Part shown: positions 11,010-22,604 of the stretch, in pieces
Layout: every line of letters starts with the position of its first letter
Position numbering within the stretch: position 1 is the stretch's first letter
Assembly: GCA_033980235.1 (NCBI GenBank)
Contig: CM067069.1
Coordinates: forward strand, 22,196,034 to 22,260,033
DNA length: 64,000 nt
Origin: Diadema setosum
Taxonomy: Eukaryota; Echinodermata; Echinoidea; Diadematoida; Diadematidae
Direction: 5' to 3'
The notes under the pieces: generated by a model
The model's database searches: none
Told to the model about the DNA's origin: nothing
The model's input: only the letters and a program-made list of their open reading frames with translations
Made by a program: the position numbers and the translations under genes

Positions 11010-11964
11010 AAGTCTGACTTCTCTTATCCGGACATGTTTTGACTGGAGACTCAATGTTTAATACACGCAGCTGCCTACCCATTGGTAGCTACCTGTAACC
11101 TATTGCACATAGCATTCACTAAAACTCTGCATTTGCTATCAACGCAAAATTATAGGTGGGTTTTTAAATCAAAATGAAATCAATTTGTTGTCAAACTCTT
11201 GAGATGATTTACCTGCTTCAATATTAAGGGATGTATTTAGCAGGTCTTGGAAAGAGACAGAATGAGGCGATGAAACTAAATTTCAAAATTTGAACATCAT
11301 GGCTCGGTGAAGTTGACACACTGACAAGTTGTGCAATGCTGTGGACTGCAGTCCAGCCATGCTAGCTAGCACTACCTTTACCATTCCAGGCCTGATGCTT
11401 GGTGCATTGCGATCGGGTCAAACTTTTGTGTGATTGTAAATGTGTGTTCAAATTGTGAGTGTTAATGTCATTCATCGCTCAGCCAATGAACTCAAACCAG
11501 TGTGAGTCTAGTCATATCGACAGCTGTGCAAGTGGCCTACATGTGGCAATAAGAATGAGAGGAGCACATAGGCTGTACAGTATTGTATATCAATTTGTGT
11601 GAACATGTCACATCCTCATCAACTGGTCCACATTCAGAATTCTCTGAGAATTTGCTCAATGAATGATTGCCTGTACTGTGCCCTGATTTAATGAAAAGTT
11701 TGCTTCCCATGTTCTTACAGTGATTTGGGGATAGTATAAGTCTGAATGCATGTTATACTTAGTAAATGAAAATTTGATGTGAATGTATGTTAATTGTGTT
11801 GTGAATAATATGTAATTCATGTGAGTTTGTGTAAGAATTTTTTTTTTTAGTTTCAAATCAACCTTTCCTTGTAAATATTAGATTTGGGGTAAAAAAATCA
11901 CAGTGAGATCATGTCCAGATAATAGATCCAGATTAAGGGAGGCTGGATAAGAGAGGTCGGACTG
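11010..11964. mobile_element. Non-autonomous pogo/Tigger-like DNA transposon
   Basis: The terminal inverted repeats are AAGTCTGACTTCTCTTATCC on the left and, read inwards from the right, CAGTCCGACCTCTCTTATCC (17 of 20 identical). Each is bordered by a TA dinucleotide (11008-11009 and 11965-11966). The CAGTC.GACCTCTCTTATCC type of terminus with TA duplication is that of pogo/Tigger-like elements. The 955-bp interior has no transposase frame, so it depends on a transposase made elsewhere. Confidence 0.72.
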
Positions 11965-13510
11965 TACGAGCCACAAGTTATACCATGAGAATGACCACAA
12001 ATCTTAACTTGATGGCCTTTGTCAAAATGCAATCAGTTTAGTTCACACAGAATCGTTATACAATAAAAGTGGTCTTATTGTAGGATTGCTGAATTCTGTA
12101 TGCAGCACAGTTTTTTTCATGGAATTGTTTGTATCAGAAACAGTTTGAGAGGACTTTGTGTGTCTTTTTCAAGTAATAATGTAACAACAACAAAAAGAGG
12201 TGCTAAATGTACAATGTATATGTTTTTCTGAGCATTTTGGACTTAAAAGAAAAATCATTCTTGTACCATAAGAGCTCTCAGTCGCCTTCTTTCCCTACAG
12301 TGTCTCGACCAGTTTGTTTCCTTATCTATGCTGACATTAATTAATGATGAAAAGCATCATACTTATTTGCTGATGCAGAGTTGTTGACATGACAGCCGGG
12401 CATGTCCCGATTACATAGAGAACAAATTAAAGCAAAGACAGTGTAAACTCCAACACCATAAAGTAGAATGACTGTGCATGCGCATGGTTACTGTGGCTTT
12501 GCAGGCTGCCACTTGTGCAGGTGCAAAACACCCAATGTCATCCTGACCTCTTACATCAATAAAAAAACGACTTTGTGTATTGATATTTTGCAAAGTTTTG
12601 CTTGTGTGAAAATTTATTGTTGTGTATATGGTATGAAAGTGAGTACATTGTATTAGAAGTTAAGTGAAGCATCAACTGGGACCCTGCACACACCAAAATT
12701 CCCTTGTCATGATTCAGTTCACAACAAATCCAAGTACAGTAGTGTGCTAGCTCACTTGTGAGATACTGGCTCTTTGTAGGTTTTATTGTTTTTATGTGTG
12801 TATTCATATATTGAGTAACATTTTTCAAGGTCAGTAAATGATAGTAAATGGCCAGGTACCATGTTGTGATGATGAATTTCTTCTTAAGAGTTTGAATTAA
12901 CATATTAACAGGTATTTGTACATTTTTGGTATGTCAGAAATCTGAAGTGACTGGCATGTTTGAAATTTAATGTCTCATTCATGTTCAGCTATTAGTAGAG
13001 GCTACTGTCTAATCCCGTAAGATTTTCCAGCCAAAATTGATTTTTTTTTTTTTTTTTTTGGGGGGGGGGGAGGGGAGCTATCCAATTTGAGGGTGCTGAC
13101 TAAAAAAAAAAAATCAATAACAACAACAACTTTGGCTCCATTTTTTCTAACGACATCTTCATATCAGCTGCCATTTTGAATTTCAAAGTGGCCAGCATGG
13201 CAAACTGTATTTTGATGCATACATCTCATAATGTGAGCGTTGTTCAACTTTGGTGCAAAAGCATGGCTGTGATGTCAGACATTCTGATACATCTTTTTCT
13301 GATATTTTGGATTGTTTTTAAACAATTAATAGGCTCATTCCAGCCCCAATCTCAGGACACCCCCCCCCCCCCCCCCTCTCAGGCAGGTAGGTATAAGCTG
13401 TCATTATCATGGCTCCCTGATGTCAACCATGATGCAGGACAAATTACAATCCTGTTGTGCGCTAATACCATGAAAACATTTCATAACATAGTCTGATGAA
13501 TGGACAGGTT
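11965..13510. other. Non-coding AT-rich sequence
   Basis: I see no gene here. The stretch holds a T/G homopolymer block at 13040-13075, a poly-A run near 13102 and a C-run at 13361-13377. Confidence 0.3.
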
Positions 13511-13514
13511 TTTC

Positions 13515-14355
13515 TTTTTTTTCTCTCATTTTTTTGTCCTCCAATAACATTTTCATTTTTCTTTTCGTTTATTTCATTTCCAACAATGCAAAACATTTTC
13601 ATACACACACAAAAGAACACAATATCAATACATTGTAGTAACAAAGAAAAATACGTGAAGTTAGCAATACTACGCATCACAAAAGCAAATGAAATTGAAT
13701 TGAAATTAAAGTTGCAGGAAATGGAGGAGACATGCTGAAAAGCTAAGCTTGTATTTTGCAGTCTCCTGGACAAAAAGAATAAATAACATCGAGGAAGCAA
13801 GTTGCTAGTTATGATATATAAAGTGCAAAACACATACAGACCTATACCAAAAAAAAAGACGGACAAACAAACCCAAGCAACCTCTCTTGTTAAAGAGAAA
13901 GAGAGAAAAATAACACAGTGAAGGAAAAAGAGGAAAGTACAATGTATTCTGAAAGAAGAAACAGAAAGAGACATGAGGACAGGAAAAAGGCGAGAAGGGG
14001 GAAGAGATGAAGGGTCTATACTAGAGCACACGCGAGGCACAAGATGCGATGGATCACCGAGGTAAATGTAGGAAAGGAATAGATAAAAGAAAAAGAATTA
14101 AGTATGACGAATAAGAAAGGAAGCACAAAATTAAGGCCAACTAAAATGTAACTCATTCCGCTATATAAGAATATACAACAACTTCGTCAGTTTGAATGGA
14201 AATGTGTTTAAACCTACAACTTGTTTCATACTATTATCGAGAGAATTCCAAAATTCTGCTTGTGGGAAACCTCTACAGTACTCTGTATTCCTTAGCAGAG
14301 ATTCTTTAAGTTCAAAATGGGGTCTCAGAACTCGGTGCAGTCATATAAGAAGCCA
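13515..14355 (-). mobile_element. 3' fragment of an L2/CR1-like non-LTR retrotransposon
   Basis: At 14180-14305, read on the minus strand, the sequence encodes the typical RT C-terminal tail: a FELKESLLRN segment, then PQAEFWNSLDNSM, then a stop after LLYIL. The downstream A-rich 3' UTR (13530-14160) carries a hairpin around 13715-13770 (catgctgaaaagctaagctt...ttttgcagtctcctgg) whose layout recurs at 44120-44180 and near 22475. Confidence 0.6.
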
Positions 14356-15085
14356 AAGAAAAATTAAAATCTTATGACATGAGTGTTTGTTAACCACTGG
14401 TGTAGCCAAGAATTCACGTTTCTGACTGTCCGTCCACACTTCTGAGGACGGATCCAGTCAACTGTCTGAAACATCGAGCCCTTCTCCTTGCTCCATACTC
14501 TTCTCTGGTTCACAGTCCTTTTTAGGACTACACACTCTAGAAAGAATGCTCTCTCGCTCACTTTCTCGCTTCTTCCTATCCTTCTCATTTCCTCTTTCAT
14601 TCCAACAGTCCTTTTCAGGTATAACACATGGTGAACCATATAAACCCCAATAGCATTTGAAAACCAAGTTACAGGTAAATTGAAGTTTACATAATGTGTA
14701 ATTTCTGTGCATGTTAATTTCTTTCTTATGAGGTTTTGTAGACAGTCTGCACTGTTAAAGGTTCTCCAAGTTTCGCTCACGGATGTTCAGTCCGAGAAAA
14801 GAAATATCTAATACTTTAATTACAATTAGGCCTATATTGTACGATAAGTTAGTGTACTGAATTACTGAGTCTCTCATACCCAAAAGCGAATAAAATTCAG
14901 CATCCAATTTACCTGTAATAAAAAAAAAAAAAGAATCAAATACTTGTAAAACGTTTTGCTGACGGATGTACGTTCGTATAGAAGAAGTCCATGGAATAGG
15001 CCTATATATAACAGAAGATAGCGTCACTTTTTAGTGACAGATACACTCCCCGTGCTTAGTGTACATGTATATCTTTTGAGTAAGG
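14356..15085. other. Unassigned sequence left of the composite transposon
   Basis: I recognise no gene or domain here. Short minus-strand open frames (up to 138 codons) lack recognisable motifs and include poly-A-derived runs. Confidence 0.25.
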
Positions 15086-15489
15086 TAAAGGCCGTGTCAC
15101 ACCTTTCCGGGCAAGCCTTGCGTGCGACTTGCAAAGAACAATTTTTACTACCCGGAGGTCCCCGGAATAAGCCGCAAATGACAGTACCTAGCACGTATCT
15201 CACCCGTAGTCACCCGGAGGTGTGCACGCAAATCTTTTTACCCGCAACCATGTTTAGGCCCTGTCACACCTTTCCGGGCAAGCTACGCAGGCTTGTTGCG
15301 TGTAGGGATTTTCCAGCATACCGGCAATTTCTGAGGGCGAACAAGAATTTGGGCGAGTCAGTGCATGTGTCTTATTTGCTGGACCCGTTCTACTTGAATT
15401 CTACTTGCGGGTATACTGTGTGACCTTTGTACCAGTCGCGTGGGGGCTGACAACACAGTGAAGGAATTCCTCTGAAGGAATGGCAAAGT

Positions 15490-17087
15490 CAGTGGCGTAT
15501 CTAGGGGGGGCAAGGGGGGCACGTGCCCCGGGCGCCACTCCTTGGGGGCGCAAAAAAAACGAAAAAAAAAACGAAGAAGGAGAAGAAAAAAAAAACGAAG
15601 AAGAAGAAGAAAAAAAGAAAAGAAGAAGAAGAAGAAAAAAAAAACTCACCCGGAAGGGGGAGGGAGAATGGTGGGGGGGGGGGGGGGGCAGAAAACCAAA
15701 TCAAACAAGATAAAAACAAAACATGATGATGACGCGGACAAAATGACAATGTTTATTGTTTTCACACAAAATTTCCATGTTCTGTGAGCTGAAATACAAA
15801 AATGTTCGGCTGCTCGCTGCGCTCGCTCGCGAAAATTAATATAAAAAAGAAGGTAAGAACAAAACGTGATGATGACAAAATGACAGTGTCTATTGTGTTC
15901 ACACATGTCATTTTATATTTAGCAGGCAAAATGTTTGAAGGAGCAGCGGCTGCAATTTCATTCGTTCTGAAGCGATCGCCAATTGGATCAAAAGAGGGCG
16001 TCAACGGTTTCGAACATACGGGGGGGGGGGGTGGGGAGGGGCGCAAAAAAACAACAACAAATCAAACAAGATAAGAACAAAACGTAATGATGACGCGGAA
16101 ATATACAAATTTCGGCTCACTCGCTCGTACTAATTTAGAGTATTTTTTCACGTCCTCAGTTTGTTGGTATAAATCGTTATCTATAAGGCCGTCACTATAT
16201 CTTGATTAGAATTGTAAGATTTGATAAGCAAAAAATGGCAAGAGTTTCATGATTATGTAAGTTGAAATACAAAAATTTTCGGCTCGCTCGCCAAAATTTG
16301 TATAAAAAAGGAGAAGAAGATAAGAACAAAACGTGGCGATGACGCGGACAAAATGATAATGCCTATTGTGTTCACTCATGTCATTTTATATTTAGCAGGA
16401 AAAATGTTACACGGAGCAGCGACTGCAATTTCTTTCGTTCTGAAGCGATCGCCGATTGGATGAAAAGAGGACGCCAACGGTTTCGAACATACGGGGGAGG
16501 GGGGCGCAAAAAAAAAGATAAGAAAAAAAAAACGTAATGATGACGCAGAAATATACAAATTTCGGCTCACTCGCTCGTACTAATTTAGAGTATTTTTTCA
16601 AGTCCTCAGTTTGTTGGTATAAATCGTTATCTATAAGGTCGTCACTATAATTGTGAGATTTAATAAGCTAAAAATGACAAGAATTCCATGTTTTGTAAGC
16701 TGAAATACAAAAATTTTCGGCTCGCTCTCCAAAATTTATACAAAAAAAGATAAGAACAATACGTGATGATGACGAGGACATTTACAATTTTCAGCTCACT
16801 CGCGCGCACTAATTTAGAGTATTTTTTAAAGTCCTCAGTTTTTTGGTATAAATCGATATCTATAAGGCTGTCACTATATCTTGATTAGAATTGTAAGATT
16901 TGGTAAGCAAAAAATGTCAAGAATTCCATGTTTTGTAAGCTGAAATACAAAATTGCTTGAAAAAGCATCATGTGGACTTTGTTTAAAGTCCCTACCGGGA
17001 TGGGGTTGGGGTTGAACACTTTTTCAGAAATTAGGGGCGCAATTTTCGTGCTTGCCCCGGGCGCCGTTTTCCCTAGATACGCCACTG
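15490..17087. mobile_element. hAT-like non-autonomous element with internal repeats
   Basis: The ends are CAGTGGCGTATCTAGGG and its complement CCCTAGATACGCCACTG. The 8-bp direct repeat GGCAAAGT flanks it at 15482-15489 and 17088-17095. CAGTGGCG-type ends with 8-bp duplication are the hAT signature. The interior has no transposase. It holds a large purine tract (15548-15650), several copies of a block around ggctcactcgctcgtactaa (16112, 16562, 16793) and repeats of tttatatttagcagg and caattggatcaaaagagg-like sequence, so it has grown by internal duplication. Confidence 0.8.
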
Positions 17088-17418
17088 GGCAAAGTCCCAC
17101 GGAATGTCATTATCTTGGCTGCATACGGGGACTGCGAAGTACCTGCGTGGGAGTTGCATGCGAAGTGCTGCCGCTAAGGGCCTCCTACTGGCGTTTGCGT
17201 GGACCTCTCCGGGCATCCCCGCGGCTCACCCGGAAAAAGTTTTGGTCATGCTCAAAACTTGGTTGCGGTTAAATCGGACTTGCGTGAGCACCTCCGGGCA
17301 ACTACAGGCGAGATAAGCGCTAGGTACTGTCAGGTGCGGACCAACTGCGGCAACGGCGTAGCCAGGATTTGATCTTAGGGGGGGGGGGGGGGGCGGTTTA
17401 GTCTGCGAGGGAGCGAAG

Positions 17419-18510
17419 CGACTGAGCCCGAGCGAGCGGAGCGAGCGAGGGGGGGGGGGGGAGGGTGTGGGAGGGGGGTGTCCCCTCTCCCACGGTAAGA
17501 ACTTTTTGCATTTTGAGTTGTAAATGGTGCAATTTGATACATGTTTTTGCGCGTTTTATCGACGAGAAACAGTCCCACTTGTTTAAGGTAGCAGTATATT
17601 TTAGTGTAGATTATTATTGAACAAATTGCCTATAAAATGGTATAATTTTAAATACACTTCTTGTATTAATTCTTTTCACTGAATATCATGAACGCGACTG
17701 AACCCGAGCGAGCGGAGCGAGCGAGGGGGAGGGGAGGGTGTGGGAGGGGGGTGTCCCCCCTCCCACGGTAAGAACTTTTTGCATTTTGATGTTGCAAATG
17801 GTGCAATTTGATGCATGATTTTGCTCGTTTTATCGACGTGAAACAGTCCCACTTGTTTATGGTAGCAGTATATTGTAGTGTAGATTATTATTGAACAATT
17901 TGCCTATAAAATGGTATAATTTAAACACACTTCTCAATATTAATTCTTTTCACTGAATATCATGAACGCGACTGAACCCGAGCGAGCGGAGCGAGCTAGG
18001 GGGGAGGGGAGGATGTGGGAGGGGGTGTCCCCCCTCCCACCGTAAGAACTTTTTGCATTTTGAGTTGTAAATGGTGCAATTTGATACATGTTTTTGCGCG
18101 TTTTATCGACGAGAAACAGTCCCACTTGTTTAAGGTAGCAGTATATTTTGATGTAGATCATTATTGAACAATTTGCCTATAAAATGGTACAATTTAAATA
18201 CACTTCTTGTGTTAATTCTTTTCACTGAATATCATGAACGCGACTGAACCCGAGCGAGCGGAGCGAGCGAGGGGGGAGGGGAGGGTGTGGGAGGGGGGGG
18301 GGATGTCCCCTCCCACGGTGAGAACTTTTTGCATTTTGATGTTGCAAATGGTGCAATTTGATGCATGTTTTTGCGTGTTTTAACGAGTTTAAACAGTCCC
18401 AAAGGTTGCAGTATATGTTAGTGTAGATTATTATTGAACAATTTGCCTATAAAATGGTATATCATTTAAATAATCTTCTTGTATTAATTCTTACACTGAA
18501 TATCATGAAC
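17419..18510. repeat. Tandem array, four units of about 274 bp
   Basis: Units begin at gcgactga(g/a)cccgagcgag at 17419, 17694, 17968 and 18240, with spacings of 275, 274 and 272 bp. A degenerate fifth unit follows from about 18508. Each unit contains cgagcgagcggagcgagcga, a g-rich block, cccacggtaagaactttttg and gcctataaaatggtata. The units are highly similar, which indicates recent expansion or homogenisation. Confidence 0.88.
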
Positions 18511-18983
18511 GCTGTCTGCAGTTCAGCAATCAAACAGAAAAAGTATGCACAAGAGGGTGTAGATAGGGGCATATCCCCTCCCACACAAAGGTGTTTTGCG
18601 TTTTCAGACCTGAAATTCAGCGATCTGGTGCAAATTTTTGTTGCAATACTTTTTCATCGAAGTGTTAAAATCACGGAATTTAGCTCTTATTCCGAATGTG
18701 CACCATCTGTGTGTATGTATAAAGTCTAGTGAGGTAGAGCTTAGGGGAAGGGGGATTCCCTCTCCCGCTCGCGGAGCTTTTGCGTTTTTAGAATTGAAAT
18801 AAAGCGATCTGGGTATAGCCACAGTCTACTTCTATGCATGGCGGAAGGGGGGGGGGGGAGGGGCGGGCGAGCAGGGAGAAGGCGTGGGCGAGTGTTATCT
18901 CCACCCTTCCCTTCCGATGGAGCTTTTGCCTGAAATTGAGATATCTCGTATACGCATATTTGATGGAATCAACATTTGGGAAA

Positions 18984-18984
<1 letters not shown>

Positions 18985-19024
<40 letters not shown>
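18985..19024. repeat. (CA)n microsatellite
   Basis: About 20 uninterrupted CA dinucleotides lie within the hAT-like element. Confidence 0.97.
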
Positions 19025-19028
<4 letters not shown>

Positions 19029-19924
19029 CTGATGGGGGGGGGCTGAGGGAGGAAAGGGTCGATTAAAAGGGAAATTATTCCCCTTATACATGAGGGAACC
19101 TTGAGTTTTCGGAATATAAGTGATAAGTCTTGTGCACTCAGAATTATTAATTTTTGTTGTTGTTGTAAATCTAAAAAGTGTACTAAGCTAGGGAAAGAGG
19201 CACAGAGGGGTAGGGTTTGGGAGGGGGATACCCCCTCCCAAGCATGAGAGATTGTGCATATTTTGAATTGAAATTCAACGATCTGGTGCACACTTTGAGT
19301 GAAATATTCAAAAAAAATATCTTATTTGATGAAAGGTTGCAAAGGAGACCCGATTCATGTGCATGCATACAGTATACACGCATTTTTTTTTCCGCCTCCC
19401 AAATCCCCGGTCCCAATCTTAGGGTGGGGGGGGGGGGGGCGACCGCCCCCATCGCCCCCCCCCCCCCCCCCCTGGCTACGCCCGTGAACTGCGGAGAGCT
19501 CCGGGTAGCAAATTTGTTTCCCCGCAAGTCAAGCCGCAAAACTTCCCCAGATATGGTATGACAAGGCCTTGAGCATGCTCAAAACTTGTTCCGAGTGAGT
19601 CGTGGGGTTCGCTCGCAGAGGTACACGCAGAACACCAGTAGGAGACTCTTACCGGCAGCACCTCGCAGGCAACTCCAACGCAGGAACTTCTCAGTACCCA
19701 TAAGTCGCTCGTAACAGAAAACGGGTCGGTTTCAAAGCTCTCACGCAGGTCACACGGAATGCACGCAAGTAGAAGCTAAGTAGCACGCGTCTAGTATAGG
19801 TAAGAAACAAGTGCGAAAATTGCAAACATTCTTGTTCGCCCACGTAAAATCTTCTACGTGCTGGAAACTACCTCCTCGCCACAAGCCCGCGTAGCTTGCC
19901 CGGAAAGGTGTGACACGGCCTTAA

Positions 19925-20536
19925 CTGCCATCTCAAAAGGAACACAACCATTGCATTTTCGGTTTCCATCACGGACGTTCGCTGTAATTGTCTTAACTAT
20001 GCCTTTATACACTTTATTTTTCCCTTCACAACGATTTTTTATCATTCCCGATAATATGTACAGCATGGACATGCTGCAACCAAAAAGAAAGAAAAAAAAT
20101 CAAAGCTATAAAGTGATACACAATCACAATCGGAATATACACTGTATTGAAAGGAAATGAGGAAATGACGGAAGAAGTCTGTAAAAGCGCAAGAGACAAG
20201 AAGGAACGTAAAAGTTCAAAAAGAATGTGGAAGCATGCAGTTGAGTGGAGAAGGAACGGAAAAGGGATCGAGCGCCAATGCGCAAGAAAACAAGTGCAAG
20301 TGCACTCCCAATATACCGAATTCCTCTGGAGGGGCTGTTTTTGTTTTTGTTTTATTTCACATTTAAGAGACATGGATATCATTGAGTTGTTTGTGCTTTC
20401 ATGCTTACTTTGAAAACACATGTTTGTTTGTTTGTTGTTTGTTTGTTTTTTGTTTTTTTTTTTTTGGGGGGGGGCGGGGTTTATGATGATTCACTAATAT
20501 GTTAATGGTCGCAATTTGATAGGGTCGCTATTACAA
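19925..20536. other. Unassigned non-coding sequence
   Basis: I see no gene. An A-rich segment at 20010-20150 and a T/G homopolymer block at 20422-20476 are present. The short minus-strand frame at 20026-20421 has no recognisable motif. Confidence 0.25.
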
Positions 20537-21090
20537 CGGTTCGTTATTCCAAAGGTCCGTTATTCATTGGATTCGTTATTTCGAACGTTCGTTATTCCCA
20601 CAATGAAAAGAAAAAAAGAAGCTTCGTAATATATTCAGAAGGTTCCATGTTCCAAAGGTTCTTATTCTGAAAGTTTGTTAATCCGAAAATGAAATAAGGT
20701 TCGCTTTCTTCTAAATGGAATAGGCCCGATATTCGTTTAGGCGAAAACGATACTAAGTTTTTAATCCCATCAGGTTTGGTTGTTAATTTGTTTCTCCACA
20801 ATGGATTAACTAAACTTATTTTATGTTTCAATTAACAAACCTATGGATTTATGGATAAGATTCCTATCATTACCGGATAACGATGCTTCATAACGAAACT
20901 CATTTAATTTTCGGATTGGCAAATCGCATATGAATAACGGGCCTTCGAAATAACGCGCTGATACATAATAATTATGTTCGTTATAACGAATCATATTCCA
21001 TAATTAATATCGAAGTCACAAAGATCAATTAAAGTTATACGGACTTTGCGTGTTTTGTCATGACGAACCTTCAAAGTAACGAACCTTAGA
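20537..21090. mobile_element. MITE built of gttcgttattcc-type repeats
   Basis: The left side repeats GGTTCGTTATTCCAAAGG-like motifs and the right side carries the complementary form (GACGAACCTTCAAAGTAACG), so the element is an imperfect foldback. The inner line ccgaaaatgaaataaggtt recurs at 54766-54785, where a shorter copy lies. There is no coding frame. Confidence 0.6.
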
Positions 21091-22130
21091 TTATTTCTGA
21101 TTATGCAAGTTCTCTTCTATATAACAGTGGTAACACGATGAGAAGACGAAGAGCGATTTCACTGAAACGTGAAGCCGTATATCTCCATGTATTGTTGCTA
21201 AGGAACGTGTGCCGAGTTTGTGCTGTCTTCGAGATCAGTATAAAAGGATACCACGGGTTGCACCCCGTGTTTACATGAGGCTTTGGGAGCACAGTCATCC
21301 CGTGTTCATCCCAGACTCGAGTCTGGTATGACATCCGAGGATGCCAATATGAAAGGGGTATTACGTTCTCAGCTCATATAGCTACCGAAGCGCCGCAACT
21401 TCCAATTTTGCACATTGTATGGAGTAAAGTCTTAACGAAATCATGTCCACAGCTGTCTGGATGAACGCCGGTACATTTCGAACCTTCTACCTTAACATGC
21501 ATAAAACAATTGATTCCACCTTTAGCTCAACAATCCTCAGTTCTGCTGAGTTAGAAAGGCGCATGTAAATTGCGATAGTATGGGTTATACCTATATATCC
21601 GTAATACGAGTCAGATAAGACACAAAGACTATATAACGTTACGTTGTGCATTGGAAATTGGCTACACAGTCATAACTCGGTCACCCATTTAGCAGATTTG
21701 GTTCACCAAACTTGATGACGAATTTAAACTCTAACATCGACCCAAAATGGCAACGGAGTTGCCTCTCACTATGCTTGCTGCAATATACTGTGTATGAACT
21801 GATTAATGTGTAATTCTTCCATCAAATGTATATTATGGAACCATAATTATGTCTTGATTGGGAAATCGGTACAAGAGGTCCATTGTATTGATTTGTCTGT
21901 GCGTTATCGTGCTTAATCTTGTTCCAGTTAAAGCGTGCTAGGGATCAAAGTGATAATTATCATGCTCAAAACATATGTCTTGCACCTTATAGGTTCACAA
22001 GCCAGATTTGCTTTGTTCTTCTGTTTGCGACAATGTGTGTCACCATCGATAGACACTCTCTATGCATGAGGTGTCATGGTTAAAGTTTCAACCTTTGTTG
22101 TGAAAACAACTGTCCATCATCCTTCTTGTC
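21091..22130. other. Unassigned non-coding sequence
   Basis: I recognise no gene. A small perfect palindrome, cacgggttgcaccccgtg, lies at 21252-21269. The sequence has no long open frame. Confidence 0.25.
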
Positions 22131-22604
22131 CTCTTGTTCTCACTAGACTTTGTTTTATTTCCGTCATAAACATACATACAGATATAAAAGACAACATATA
22201 AGGTATAGGGAAATGATACATCATGCATAAAATGAAACATACATACATAGCAAATTAATAGTGTGACACATCATCGATATACCAAAAAAAAAAAAAAGAA
22301 ATAGAATGTACAGTAGGATTATATAGAAAGATAGCGGCTGGATAGCCCATAATCAGCTGCACTTTTCTGGTGCCGCTGGTCTTCCATGGGGAACAGTTAT
22401 AAAGAGGTATGGAAAAGAAAAAAAAAAGAGTAGAAGATTTTTATCATATAAATACAACATTATAATACATTTTGCAGTCTCTTGAAAACTTATAATGCAA
22501 TAATTATACAAAATCTCAAGGCAAAATACGCTTTCTTGAAAAGTGTAGATAAATTTCTTGTGTATCAGACAAAAGTATATCTCGATAAGTTTACACAGAT
22601 GAAA

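Larger units (their letters stand above)
17351..19486. mobile_element. hAT-like non-autonomous element carrying a 274-bp tandem repeat
   Basis: The ends are CAACGGCGTAGCCAGG and CCTGGCTACGCCCGTG (14 of 16 complementary). The 8-bp direct repeat AACTGCGG flanks it at 17343-17350 and 19487-19494. Poly-G and poly-C blocks lie just inside each end. The left half is a tandem array (see the next entry). The right half is made of degenerate relatives of the same unit, each with a c(t)cccc..gggag core and a gaattgaaattcaacgatct-like line. There is no transposase frame. Confidence 0.8.
15089..19921. mobile_element. Composite Harbinger-like non-autonomous transposon carrying two nested hAT-like elements
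   Basis: The outer inverted repeats start AGGCCGTGTCACACCTTTCC at 15089 and end with the complement at 19921, with about 28 bp near-identical. They are flanked by TAA on both sides (15086-15088 and 19922-19924), a 3-bp TWA duplication typical of PIF/Harbinger. A second inward copy of the terminus at 15253-15285 (aggccctgtcacacctttcc) matches the right end more closely, so the left side may itself be two overlapping insertions. Removing the nested elements at 15490-17087 and 17351-19486, with one copy of each duplication, leaves a core of about 1.1 kb. No transposase is encoded. Confidence 0.72.

Noticed and set aside
13462..14040. 192-codon minus-strand frame rich in Phe/Leu/Ser
   Set aside because: It overlaps the A-rich 3' UTR of the non-LTR fragment and has no domain; the real RT tail is at 14180-14305 in another frame.
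15401..15787. Lys/Glu-rich and Phe/Ser-rich open frames
   Set aside because: They come from the purine tract in the hAT-like element; the same DNA is open in several frames.
18834..19066. Frames with HTHTHT repeats
   Set aside because: Translation of the (CA)n microsatellite.
21252..21269. Perfect palindrome cacgggttgcaccccgtg
   Set aside because: Isolated, no flanking structure; chance or a protein site cannot be distinguished.
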